Assembly (NCBI GenBank): GCA_003218885.1
Contig: QHOV01000093.1
Coordinates: 1 to 33,279, forward strand
Source of the DNA: Verrucomicrobiota bacterium
GTDB lineage: Bacteria; Verrucomicrobiota; Verrucomicrobiia; Chthoniobacterales; UBA10450
DNA: 33,279 nt
Reading direction: 5' to 3'
In this document: one piece after another, positions 13,760 to 21,862 of the stretch
Position numbering within the stretch: the stretch's first letter is position 1
Layout: each line of letters opens with the position of its first letter
The notes under the pieces: generated by a model
Told to the model about the DNA's origin: nothing
Databases searched by the model: none
What the model saw: only the letters and a program-made list of their open reading frames with translations
Translations under genes and position numbers: made by a program

Positions 13760-16240
13760 TCACGAGAGCAAGTTCTGAATCGTTTTCTCCAGGCGCTCAA
13801 AATTGATCGGCTTGGTGAGATGTTCAGAAAAGCCTGCCTCCCTGGCTTGGTTTACGTCCTGTTCGCTGCCAAAGCCGCTGAGCGCAATTGCGGGCAAATC
13901 CTTCTTGAGACGTACTTGACGCATTAATTCATAGCCGCTGCGATCCGGCAATCCGATGTCGCTGATGAGCAGGTCGAAATCCTGTGTGCGCATTTTCTCC
14001 ACGGCCTGTTCAGCAGAATGGGCTACCGTAATTTCGTAGCCGTGGCGTTCCAGCATCCTTTTCATTCCGATGCAAGTGTCGTAATGGTCATCCACGAGCA
14101 GGACGCGCCGATGCTTTAAAACGGTTCCTTCTGCTTCTCGGTCTGCGGGTTGATCTTCCCCGTCGCCGTCGCCACCGATCGGAGTTAACACCGTGTTTAG
14201 TTCCACTGAAAAGGTGGCGCCCTGGTCTTTCCCGGGACTTTGCGCCCGGATCTTTCCGCCGTGCGCGTCGATCAACGCCTTCGAAATGGCCAGGCCAAGC
14301 CCGAGGCCTCCAAAGCGGCGCGTGATTTCAGCCTGGCCCTGCTCAAATGCGTTAAAGATCTTGTCGATTTTTTCCTGTTCGATGCCGATGCCGGTGTCGA
14401 TGACGCGGGCCTCAATTTTATCCGGCGCCGGGTTAAGAGTCTCGATAGTGATTCGGCCTCTTTCAGGAGTAAATTTCACGCTGTTCTTGATCAGATTCCA
14501 AAAGACCTGTTGCAATCGCGCCGGATCGCCCTCCACATGGGTGTGAGCAGCGCGAAAGTGAAATTCCACTTCCAGATTCTTCGCTTCGACTTCTTTTCGA
14601 CATATCTCGTAAGCGCGCTGCAGGATTTGGTGCACGCAAATAGTCTCAAAGCTTAATTGCAGTTTGCCTTTCGAGATACGAGTCACGTCGAGTAAATCGT
14701 CAATTAACCGTGCCTCCAGCTCAACGTTGCGGCGGACGACCTCGAGCGCTTCTTTGACTGGCTGGGAATCTGGCACTTCGGCTTCCAGCTCCCCTACCAT
14801 CGCAATTACCGGCGTGAGGGGGCTGCGCAGCTCGTGCGACAAAAGTGCCAGGAATTGATCCTTGGCAGCATCTGCGGCAATCAACTCCTGGCGCAATGTG
14901 ACGTCGCGCGTCTTGTCTTCTACCAGATAAAGCACGCCTTGGATGGTTTCCTGCGCGCCTTGTAGCCGGAGCAGGTTAATATCCAAAAAATGCGTCATAC
15001 CCGTCTTGTCTTTCAACGGCTGCTCGGTTAACTGAAATGGTGTTCCAAAGGTAAGCACTCTCTCAATCGCTCCGGGGGGCGCAATCTTCACATCGTCATA
15101 GGTGATTTCCGTGATGTCGCGGCGGCTGGCAGGTAGGTCTCCAAAGCGTTCGGCCATGCGCGCAAAAGCATCGTTGGCGTGAAGAAAGCGGCGAGAAGTT
15201 GGATCGACAAAAGCGATTCCGCTGGGCATGTTCGCCAGCATTTTCTCGTTGAAGACAACTTCACGCTCCAGCCGTTGCTTGGATTCCATCTGGCGCTGAT
15301 AAAACCTGCTGCCCAGCCAAGCGAAGACCGCCGTAAGGGCGACCAGCCAGGCTGTCAGCAACGTCATCCGCCCCAGCAGATCGTGAACCGGTTTGTAAGC
15401 CAGCGCTTTCGGCTGTTCCACGACTGCCACCCAACCGGTGTTCTCGATAGGACTGAATGAATAGAGGTTGCCGTGCTCTTCGAAATGTCCGGTTTTATTT
15501 TGGCGGATTTCCTTGATCAACACGCCACCCTCCGGGGAAGTCACACTGGGGTTCGGCTTAAAATCATTCGCGAAAAGGGCGACGCCGTTTTGATCGAGAA
15601 CTTCGAACAGAAACCGGTCGGAAAATTCGATCGTGGACAAACGCCGGCCAATTCTTTCCACGAGGACCGAGTCACCGACGTAGCCGAGAATTCTTCGGTC
15701 GGGCGCGCGCACAGCTGCGACGATATTGGTGACCAGCCGGTTATCCGTCAGCCGGGAATGAACTGGCGAGACCACGGCTTCGTTGGATTCCGCCGCTTGT
15801 TCGCGCCAGTAACTGGACCCAAAATCCTTTCCGACCATCTCGGGCGCCGTCGGGATCGATGCAATTAAGGCACCGTCAGGTGCGGTTAAAAACATTCCGT
15901 CGATATTGGGGTGCGAATAAAATGCCGAGTTGAGCCATGGCTGAGCCACGGGCGTCGGATTTGCCGCGCTCAGAACTCTCGTAACTTCGGGGAGCGTCTG
16001 ATAATAGTTAATGATGGCACTACTGCGGCTGAGATCGTGGCCGACCAGATGGCCAACCAATTGGATCAGAGTTTGCCTGTCGCGTAGGATTCGGGATTCC
16101 AGGGTATCGCGCAGGATGGTGTAGGAAACAATTAACGTCAGGACGGACGGGATCCATCCTGCCAGAAGAATGGGAAAGATGATCGTGAAACGCTCGAAAC
16201 GGTCGCGTCTTCGTTTCGTTATTGTATCTCCCAGCTGCAT
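13760..16240 (-). CDS. membrane hybrid sensor histidine kinase (Cache-PAS-HisKA-HATPase-REC)
   Basis: An 826-residue two-component protein. Membrane segment 1 is at about residues 18-42 and segment 2 at 291-313; the extracytoplasmic part between (with FLTAPDGALIASIP and RILGYVGDSVLV) looks like a double Cache sensor. A PAS-like domain follows (330-445). HisKA carries FLALLSHELRSPLTPVIAMV with phospho-His469; HATPase shows WNLIKNSVKF, VIDTGIGI and FGGLGLGLAISKAL. The C-terminal receiver has VLLVDDHYD and DLLISDIGLPDRSG with phospho-Asp761, and HLTKPIN. The ATG at 16240 is preceded by AAAGGCAGG; the TTG at 16261 is less likely. The ligand is unknown and no separate output regulator is adjacent. 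It is divergent from the glycosyltransferase gene across 273 bp in which no further gene was recognised. Confidence 0.93.
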   Translation of the reverse strand: MQLGDTITKRRRDRFERFTIIFPILLAGWIPSVLTLIVSYTILRDTLESRILRDRQTLIQLVGHLVGHDLSRSSAIINYYQTLPEVTRVLSAANPTPVAQPWLNSAFYSHPNIDGMFLTAPDGALIASIPTAPEMVGKDFGSSYWREQAAESNEAVVSPVHSRLTDNRLVTNIVAAVRAPDRRILGYVGDSVLVERIGRRLSTIEFSDRFLFEVLDQNGVALFANDFKPNPSVTSPEGGVLIKEIRQNKTGHFEEHGNLYSFSPIENTGWVAVVEQPKALAYKPVHDLLGRMTLLTAWLVALTAVFAWLGSRFYQRQMESKQRLEREVVFNEKMLANMPSGIAFVDPTSRRFLHANDAFARMAERFGDLPASRRDITEITYDDVKIAPPGAIERVLTFGTPFQLTEQPLKDKTGMTHFLDINLLRLQGAQETIQGVLYLVEDKTRDVTLRQELIAADAAKDQFLALLSHELRSPLTPVIAMVGELEAEVPDSQPVKEALEVVRRNVELEARLIDDLLDVTRISKGKLQLSFETICVHQILQRAYEICRKEVEAKNLEVEFHFRAAHTHVEGDPARLQQVFWNLIKNSVKFTPERGRITIETLNPAPDKIEARVIDTGIGIEQEKIDKIFNAFEQGQAEITRRFGGLGLGLAISKALIDAHGGKIRAQSPGKDQGATFSVELNTVLTPIGGDGDGEDQPADREAEGTVLKHRRVLLVDDHYDTCIGMKRMLERHGYEITVAHSAEQAVEKMRTQDFDLLISDIGLPDRSGYELMRQVRLKKDLPAIALSGFGSEQDVNQAREAGFSEHLTKPINFERLEKTIQNLLS

Positions 16241-16513
16241 GCCTGCCTTTTGCGAAAACAAATTGGCCTATCACGGTTACCTTGCTGACCCTCTCAGGCA
16301 AGGGCGAATGTCGGGAGACGTTGAACGGCTTTAGGCAGCGTATTTCTTTTAAACAGCAGTAGGCTGGCCAGCGACCAAAGAGATTGCCCAAACCGATTAC
16401 TCCCGCAATTACGAAGGTCGATTGGAGACTACTGCGTATCAACACAATATGACCGCGGTTTTCACAGGCAAACATGCGATTTTTGGATTGACGCAACCGC
16501 TGGAAACGGCATC

Positions 16514-18064
16514 ATGACGCCCTTACTGGCTCAACGATTGGTAGCCATAGAAACTCCTATGCAAGGAAGTGTCGGACATATCATTTGGACGGTTTGCTAC
16601 CTGAGTGTGCTCATCGGGCTTTCCGCTTATGGCGTCCATCGCTACTTCATCATTTACCTCTACCTGAAAAACCGGAAGCGGGCGCCGGCGCCGGCCCATT
16701 ATTTTGAACAACTGCCGAAGGTGACGATGCAGTTGCCGATCTTCAACGAGATGTATGTGGCCGAGCGGTTGCTCCGTTCGGTGAGCGAGCTGGATTATCC
16801 GCGAGAGCTTTTGCAAATTCAGGTGCTGGATGATTCAACCGATGAGACCCGCGAGATCACCGCCTCCTGCGCGGAGGAACTGCGTCAGCGTGGGTTCAAT
16901 GTTCAGCGTATTCATCGGGTTGATCGCACCGGTTTCAAAGCCGGCGCACTGGCGGTAGGGCTTGAAGCTGCAGAGGGCGAGTTCGTTTGTATTCTGGACG
17001 CCGATTTTGTCCCGCAAAGAGACTTACTAAAACGCACGATCCATTTCTTCACCGATCCTAAAGTGGGAATGATCCAGACTCGCTGGGGCCATTTGAACCG
17101 TGGGTATTCATTGCTCACGCGCATGCAGGCGATTTTTTTGGATGGGCATCTTTTGCTCGAGCAAACCGCACGCAGTCGCAGCGGCCGTTTTTTTAATTTC
17201 AATGGAACCGCCGGTCTCTGGCGGCGTTCCTGCATCGAACAAAGTGGGGGCTGGCAATATGACACGCTGTGCGAGGACCTCGACCTGAGCTATCGCGCCC
17301 AGCTGGCAGGCTGGAAATTCATTTATCTTTCAGATGTGGTCACTCCTGCGGAGTTGCCGGTGGACATGAATGGTTTCAAGTCTCAGCAGCATCGCTGGAC
17401 CAAGGGTTCGGTCCAAACGTGCAAGAAATTGTTGCCCACGATCTGGCGCAGCCAGCTCCCGTTTCCAATCAAGCTCGAGGCCACGGGGCATTTGATGTCC
17501 AACTTCGCTTACCTTCTCCTTGCCTTTCTGTGTGTTCTTTTACATCCCTCGACGGGAGGGCCTGAGGGCGGCTGGGTGCGCACGGTGCTTATCGACATTC
17601 CCATCTTTCTTGCAGCGTCGGCATCAGTCGCCGCTTTCTATATTTGCGCCCAGCGCGAGTTGTATCCACGGACGTGGATGAGAGAGATTCTTTTTCTGCC
17701 ATGCCTGCTTGCCTTGGGAATTGGTCTCTCGCTCAATAACGCGCGAGCGGTGCTGGAAGCGCTCATCAATCACAAATCCGATTTCACGCGTACGCCGAAG
17801 TACGGCATTGAACGCAAATCGCAGCACTGGCGCACCTGCAAGTACCGGCCGCTCAAGTCAACACTTCCCCTGCTGGAACTGGCCTTCGCCATCTATTTCA
17901 GTTACTTCGTGGTGTTCGCCATTGTGCACGGCCAGTTCCTCTCAGTGCCATTCCTGCTGATGTTCCAGGCCGGTTTCCTTTACGTTTGCCTTTCTTCATT
18001 CGGCAGTCGCTGGTCAAAAATCAATTTTGACAGCTCACGCACAAGCGCCGCAATTCCCGCGTGA
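16514..18064 (+). CDS. family 2 glycosyltransferase, processive membrane type
   Basis: A 516-residue membrane glycosyltransferase of the cellulose-synthase/glucomannan-synthase-like group. An N-terminal membrane segment (about 22-50) precedes the GT-A domain: MQLPIFNE, VLDDSTD (106-110), LDADFVP (161-167), TLCEDLDLSYR (251-261) and QQHRWTKGS (291-299). These are the D, DxD, ED and Q(x)xRW motifs of processive GT2 enzymes. Four or five membrane segments follow from about residue 325. It probably polymerises a beta-linked glycan across the inner membrane; the sugar is unknown. GGAAAC lies just upstream of the ATG. The stop overlaps a GTG of the next frame, and an L,D-transpeptidase gene follows, so an envelope operon is likely. 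Confidence 0.9.
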   Translation: MTPLLAQRLVAIETPMQGSVGHIIWTVCYLSVLIGLSAYGVHRYFIIYLYLKNRKRAPAPAHYFEQLPKVTMQLPIFNEMYVAERLLRSVSELDYPRELLQIQVLDDSTDETREITASCAEELRQRGFNVQRIHRVDRTGFKAGALAVGLEAAEGEFVCILDADFVPQRDLLKRTIHFFTDPKVGMIQTRWGHLNRGYSLLTRMQAIFLDGHLLLEQTARSRSGRFFNFNGTAGLWRRSCIEQSGGWQYDTLCEDLDLSYRAQLAGWKFIYLSDVVTPAELPVDMNGFKSQQHRWTKGSVQTCKKLLPTIWRSQLPFPIKLEATGHLMSNFAYLLLAFLCVLLHPSTGGPEGGWVRTVLIDIPIFLAASASVAAFYICAQRELYPRTWMREILFLPCLLALGIGLSLNNARAVLEALINHKSDFTRTPKYGIERKSQHWRTCKYRPLKSTLPLLELAFAIYFSYFVVFAIVHGQFLSVPFLLMFQAGFLYVCLSSFGSRWSKINFDSSRTSAAIPA

Positions 18065-18096
18065 CAAAACCCGAATTATCGGGTAAGAGGTTGCGC

Positions 18097-18828
18097 ATGT
18101 TTCGGCCGTTGGCTGTAATTTTTAGTCTGGTTTCGATCGCGCCTGCATTTTCTGCCACACAGCTCACACAGCTCGATACGTCCCATCGTGTGGTAATCAG
18201 TATCCGCGATCAGAAGCTGATGCTTCTCGAGAATGGCGGGAGAGTGGCAATTTATCCGGTCTCGACGTCCAAGTACGGAGTCGGTGATTTTCGAGGAAGA
18301 ATGACCACACCGGTCGGTTACCTGACGGTCGCGAAAAAGATCGGCGATAACGCGCCAGTCGGCGCCGTCTTTCACAATCGGCGGTGGACCGGCGAAATTC
18401 TCCAGCCCAATGCTCCTGGGCGGGATCCGGTGACGACGCGGATCATTTGGCTAAGCGGACTTGAAGCCCAAAACGCGCAGGCCTTTCACCGCTGCATCTA
18501 CATCCACGGCACGCCGGAAGAAAAGACGATCGGCCGGCCAGCCAGCTATGGTTGCATCAGAATGAAAGCCGCCGACGTCGCGCTGCTCTATAATCAAGTT
18601 CCGCTGGGGGCGCTGGTGCAAATCACTCCCGACCGTTTGCCCAAAGTGCCAAAGGCGCGGCCGACGCCGGCCAGTACTACGTTGGTCGTGCAGAACGAAA
18701 AACCGAACAACCAGCAGCCTGAACCAACATCTGCTTCAGGCACGCTCAGCACCGAGCAAATGCGAATGGGTGGAGCGCTCGCTGCCGAGCGAGAAAAAGC
18801 GAAGCTCGCATTGGGCAAACGCTTGTAA
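18097..18828 (+). CDS. L,D-transpeptidase (YkuD domain), secreted
   Basis: Envelope enzyme that forms peptidoglycan cross-links or attaches partners at diaminopimelate, acting in the periplasm. With the ATG at 18097 the 243 residues start with a signal peptide (MFRPLAVIFSLVSIAPAFSA, predicted cut near residue 20). The YkuD domain follows, ending IYIHGTPEEKTIGRP and ASYGCIRM, giving His137, Ser150, Cys153 and Arg155 of the catalytic motif. The C-terminal 55 residues are Pro/Thr/Gln-rich and then helical. The GTG at 18061 overlaps the upstream stop, but AAGAGG six bases before 18097 and the signal peptide decide for the ATG. It is probably co-transcribed with the glycosyltransferase. Confidence 0.92.
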   Translation: MFRPLAVIFSLVSIAPAFSATQLTQLDTSHRVVISIRDQKLMLLENGGRVAIYPVSTSKYGVGDFRGRMTTPVGYLTVAKKIGDNAPVGAVFHNRRWTGEILQPNAPGRDPVTTRIIWLSGLEAQNAQAFHRCIYIHGTPEEKTIGRPASYGCIRMKAADVALLYNQVPLGALVQITPDRLPKVPKARPTPASTTLVVQNEKPNNQQPEPTSASGTLSTEQMRMGGALAAEREKAKLALGKRL

Positions 18829-18882
18829 CCTTCGGCCTCCGGCGCGGCGCGCGGGCCTGGTCCACAAAATTTTTGATCGACA

Positions 18883-19131
18883 ATGGCTAATACCAGATCA
18901 GCTGCCAAACGCGCCCGGCAAAGGATGAAGCGCATGCTTCGCAATCGCAGTGTTGTCACACGTCTGCGGACCATGCAGAGGCAGGTGGGTTCCACCCAAG
19001 CGCCCAGCGCAGATCAAATCCGCGCGTTAATCTCGGCAATCGATAAAGCGGCCAAGCGCGGTATCATTCACGAAAACGCAGCCCATCGCCGCAAAGCGCG
19101 GCTCAACAAAGCGCTAGTAGCCGCCAAGTAA
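18883..19131 (+). CDS. rpsT: 30S ribosomal protein S20
   Basis: Primary 16S rRNA-binding protein of the small subunit. The 82 residues are highly basic and begin MANTRSAAKRARQRMKRMLR; the C-terminal half reads KRGIIHENAAHRRKARLNKA, the S20 signature (I/H-x-NxAxRxKSRL). The length is normal. It lies 54 bp after the L,D-transpeptidase gene; the spacer is GC-rich and may hold a promoter, but none was clear. Two small hairpins follow the stop at 19141-19207. Confidence 0.96.
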   Translation: MANTRSAAKRARQRMKRMLRNRSVVTRLRTMQRQVGSTQAPSADQIRALISAIDKAAKRGIIHENAAHRRKARLNKALVAAK

Positions 19132-19140
19132 TCTGCTGAC

Positions 19141-19207
19141 CGCTTCCGTATGGAAGCGCGGCGTTGATGTGTTTGTAACGCGTGCGTTGCGCGTCTCACA
19201 GAGACGC
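19141..19207. repeat. two short palindromes downstream of rpsT
   Basis: CGCTTCC GTAT GGAAGCG (19141-19158) is a perfect 7-bp hairpin with a 4-base loop. GCGTCTCACAGAGACGC (19191-19207) is a second palindrome and continues GGCTACGG. Neither has a T tract. They are likely members of the intergenic repeat population and could weakly terminate rpsT. Confidence 0.6.
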
Positions 19208-19259
19208 GGCTACGGTAAATGCCCTTTGCATATCTCACGGGACAGATAGATTCTTCCGA

Positions 19260-19856
19260 ATGATTCCCGCGCTTCTTCTCATTATTTCTGCTATCGCCTA
19301 TCGCATCGTGACGGGGCTTTTCGCCCAGCCGGGCTCGATCGGGTTATTGAACTTCGCGCCGCTGGCCGCGATTGCCCTTTGCGCCGCGGCATATTTCCCG
19401 AGGAAATACAAGTTTACCGTGCCGATGATCGCGCTGCTGATCTCGGATGTGGTACTCAACATTCACTACGGTTTTTCGCTGCTCAGCCCGTTCGTTCTCT
19501 CGCACTACCTCGGATTCGCGCTGGTTGGCTGCCTTGGCTTGCTTCTGCAAAACCGCAGGTCAATGAAAACTCTCCTTCCGGCGTCGATTGCCGGCTCGTT
19601 GATCTTCTACATCGTCACCAACTCAGTCTCGTGGCTTTTCGATCAGGGCTACGTCAAGAATTTCGCCGGTCTGATTCAAGCGTTGACGATTGGTCTCCCT
19701 CAATACAGCGCGACACCGAGCTGGATGTTTTTCCGCAACTCGATCATCAGTGATCTTCTGTTCACTTTGCTGTTTGTCATTTGTATGAATTTGGGGCGAA
19801 GCATGGAGAGATCGCGAGGGCGCGCCGCGCGGTTTCGCCCCGTCCCTGCGGGGTGA
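19260..19856 (+). CDS. DUF6580-family multi-spanning membrane protein
   Basis: A 198-residue hydrophobic protein with about five membrane segments: PALLLIISAIAYRIV at the start, LNFAPLAAIALCAAAYFP, VPMIALLISDVVLNIHYGF, the LGFALVGCLGLLL region and LLFTLLFVICMNLG. The motifs LNFAPLAAIALCAAAYFPRK and LISDVVLNIHYG, plus TNSVSWLFD and YSATPSWMFFRNSIISDLLF, fit the DUF6580 family, which resembles substrate-binding S components of ECF-type transporters; transport is a guess. The ATG at 19260 is used, since the longer frame upstream covers a repeat and lacks membrane character. It ends six bases before the pdhA start. No function is established. Confidence 0.82.
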   Translation: MIPALLLIISAIAYRIVTGLFAQPGSIGLLNFAPLAAIALCAAAYFPRKYKFTVPMIALLISDVVLNIHYGFSLLSPFVLSHYLGFALVGCLGLLLQNRRSMKTLLPASIAGSLIFYIVTNSVSWLFDQGYVKNFAGLIQALTIGLPQYSATPSWMFFRNSIISDLLFTLLFVICMNLGRSMERSRGRAARFRPVPAG

Positions 19857-19861
19857 CCGCC

Positions 19862-20839
19862 ATGCAGCCGGGAGAGCAGCGCGACGAAGTCGAGATGCTC
19901 TCGCTGATGCTGTTGATCCGGCGTTTCGAGGAACGTGCCAGCCAGCAGTATCAAGCGCAGAAGATCGGCGGGTTTTGTCATCTTTACATCGGTCAGGAGG
20001 CGGTCGTGGCCGGCGCGGTGGCTGCGGTACGGGACGACGATTATATCATCACCGCGTATCGTGACCATGCTCATGCGCTGGCCCGCGGCACGAGCGCGGA
20101 CGCGTGCATGGCGGAGCTGTTTGGAAAAGAGACTGGCTGCTCGCGTGGGCTCGGCGGTTCAATGCATTTTTTTGACCGGAAAAATCACATGTACGGCGGC
20201 CATGCCATTGTCGCTGCGCATGTTCCACTGGCGGTTGGGATGGCTTTTGCCATCAAGTACCGTGGAGAAGATCGTGTCACGCTTTGCTTCTTTGGCGATG
20301 GCGCAATCAATCAGGGAGCGTTCCACGAAGCGCTGAATCTAGCCGCGTTGTATAAATTGCCGATCGTTTTCATTTGCGAAAACAATCTGTTTGCCATGGG
20401 CACCTCGGTGAAAAGATCGACATCACTGAAGCAAATTGTGGACCGTGCCGAGGGGTACGACATCCCTGGAGAAATCGTCGACGGAATGAACTTTCGCGAA
20501 GTGCGCGACGAGATTGCTGAGATTGTCGATTCCATCCGCAAAGAACCGCATCCGGCGTTCCTCGAAGTGCGCACATATCGGTACCGCGGCCATTCGATGT
20601 CGGACCCTGCAAGTTACCGAACCAAAAAGGAGCTGGAAAAATATCGGCTCGACGATCCAATCACGCGTCTGCGCGCTCAGCTCACGCGCGAAGGGAAATT
20701 GACTAACGAACAATTTGACCGACTCGACAAGCAGGCGAAGGAAACGGTTCTGGCGGCCGTGAAGTTTGCTGAGCAAAGTCCGCAGCCGCCGCTCGAAAAA
20801 CTTTACGATTACACGTATGCCGACGGAGCAAAGCCGTGA
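19862..20839 (+). CDS. pdhA: pyruvate dehydrogenase E1 component, alpha subunit
   Basis: Thiamine-diphosphate-dependent E1 alpha of the pyruvate dehydrogenase complex. The 325 residues show GGFCHLYIGQEAV, IITAYRDHAHALARG, RGLGGSMHFF and the cofactor motif FFGDGAINQGAFHEALNLAA with CENN (GDG 145-147, NN 174-175). YRYRGHSMSDPASYR is the phosphorylation-loop region typical of E1 alpha. The ATG at 19862 follows GGGGTGA by a suitable distance; the frame upstream belongs to the DUF6580 gene. The TGA overlaps the pdhB GTG. The specificity (pyruvate versus branched-chain 2-oxoacids) is inferred from overall resemblance. Confidence 0.94.
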   Translation: MQPGEQRDEVEMLSLMLLIRRFEERASQQYQAQKIGGFCHLYIGQEAVVAGAVAAVRDDDYIITAYRDHAHALARGTSADACMAELFGKETGCSRGLGGSMHFFDRKNHMYGGHAIVAAHVPLAVGMAFAIKYRGEDRVTLCFFGDGAINQGAFHEALNLAALYKLPIVFICENNLFAMGTSVKRSTSLKQIVDRAEGYDIPGEIVDGMNFREVRDEIAEIVDSIRKEPHPAFLEVRTYRYRGHSMSDPASYRTKKELEKYRLDDPITRLRAQLTREGKLTNEQFDRLDKQAKETVLAAVKFAEQSPQPPLEKLYDYTYADGAKP

Positions 20840-21819
20840 GAGAAATCACATATCGTCAGGCGCTCAATGAAGCGCTCGCGGAAGAACTCGAGCGGGATCC
20901 AAATGTTTTCCTGATGGGCGAGGAAGTCGCCGAATATCAGGGCGCATACAAGGTGAGCCAGGGCTTGCTTCAGCGCTTTGGGCCGCGGCGGATTATTGAT
21001 ACTCCAATCAGCGAGAACGGGTTTGCCGGCCTCGGAGTCGGCGCAGCGATGGTCGGATTGCGGCCGATTATTGAGTTCATGACGTTCAGCTTTTCGCTCG
21101 TAGCCTTCGATCAGGTCGTGAACAACGCCCCGAACATGTTTACGATGTCAGGCGGCCAATTCAATATTCCCATCACGTTCCGCGGCCCGAACGGACCGGC
21201 GCACCAGCTTGGCGCCACGCATTCGCACGCGACGGAAAACTTTTACGCCAGCGTGCCCGGCCTCAAAGTTTGCACCCCGGCCACGCCGCGCGACGCAAAA
21301 GGGCTGCTCAAAACAGCCGTGCGCGACGATAATCCGGTGCTGGTTCTGGAAGCCGAGTTGCTCTACAGCTCGAAGGGAATGGTCGAGCCGCCGGATGAAG
21401 AATTGCTCATTCCGCTTGGCAAAGCCGACGTGAAACGCGAAGGCAGCGACGTCTCGATTATTTGTTACGCGCAGACCGTTCCGCTCGCGCTCAAGGTCGC
21501 GGCACAACTCGAAGAGGAGGACATCTCCGCGGAAATTGTCGATCTTCGTTCGATCAAACCGCTGGATGAGAAGGCGATTTTCGATTCGGTTACAAAGACG
21601 CATCGCGTCGTGATAGTCGAACAAGATCATCCGTTTTGCGGCGTGGGCGCGGAAGTTTGTTACCGGATTCAAAAAAACATTTTCGATGCGCTCGACGCGC
21701 CGATCATCCGCGTATCACAGGAAGATGTTCCAATGCCCTACAACGAGCGGCTCGAGCACGCTGTGCTCCCGAACGCGGAAAAACTCATCGCTGCCGTGAA
21801 ACAGGTTTGCTACGCGTGA
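20836..21819 (+). CDS. pdhB: pyruvate dehydrogenase E1 component, beta subunit
   Basis: E1 beta partner of PdhA, 327 residues. It begins REITYRQALNEALAEELERD, then VFLMGEEVAEYQGAYKVSQG, RIIDTPISENGFAGLGVGAA and the FRGPNGPAHQLGATHSHATE loop. It ends with IVEQDHPFCGVGAEVCYRI and ISQ/VSQEDVPMPYNERLEHA, all standard. The start is GTG, overlapping the pdhA stop as GTGA, so E1 alpha and beta are translationally coupled. A 43-bp spacer with a TTAACGCGTTAA palindrome separates it from pdhC. Confidence 0.94.
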   Translation: MREITYRQALNEALAEELERDPNVFLMGEEVAEYQGAYKVSQGLLQRFGPRRIIDTPISENGFAGLGVGAAMVGLRPIIEFMTFSFSLVAFDQVVNNAPNMFTMSGGQFNIPITFRGPNGPAHQLGATHSHATENFYASVPGLKVCTPATPRDAKGLLKTAVRDDNPVLVLEAELLYSSKGMVEPPDEELLIPLGKADVKREGSDVSIICYAQTVPLALKVAAQLEEEDISAEIVDLRSIKPLDEKAIFDSVTKTHRVVIVEQDHPFCGVGAEVCYRIQKNIFDALDAPIIRVSQEDVPMPYNERLEHAVLPNAEKLIAAVKQVCYA

Positions 21820-21833
21820 TGCTCGATCTCCGC

Positions 21834-21859
21834 TTCAACGCTTTAACGCGTTAACGAAT
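21834..21859. repeat. TTCAACG/TTAACG palindrome between pdhB and pdhC
   Basis: TTCAACGCTTTAACGCGTTA continues to CGAAT, with the perfect palindrome TTAACGCGTTAA at 21843-21854. The words match those of the hairpins at 13172 and 27263. It ends three bases before the pdhC ATG, so it overlaps the place where a ribosome binding site should be. Confidence 0.6.
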
Positions 21860-21862
21860 CCC

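Noticed and set aside
16020-16496. Minus-strand frame upstream of the histidine kinase start
   Set aside because: The part beyond the kinase gene shows some hydrophobic stretches (FVIAGVIGLGNLFG) but no ribosome site or recognisable family; not strong enough to call.
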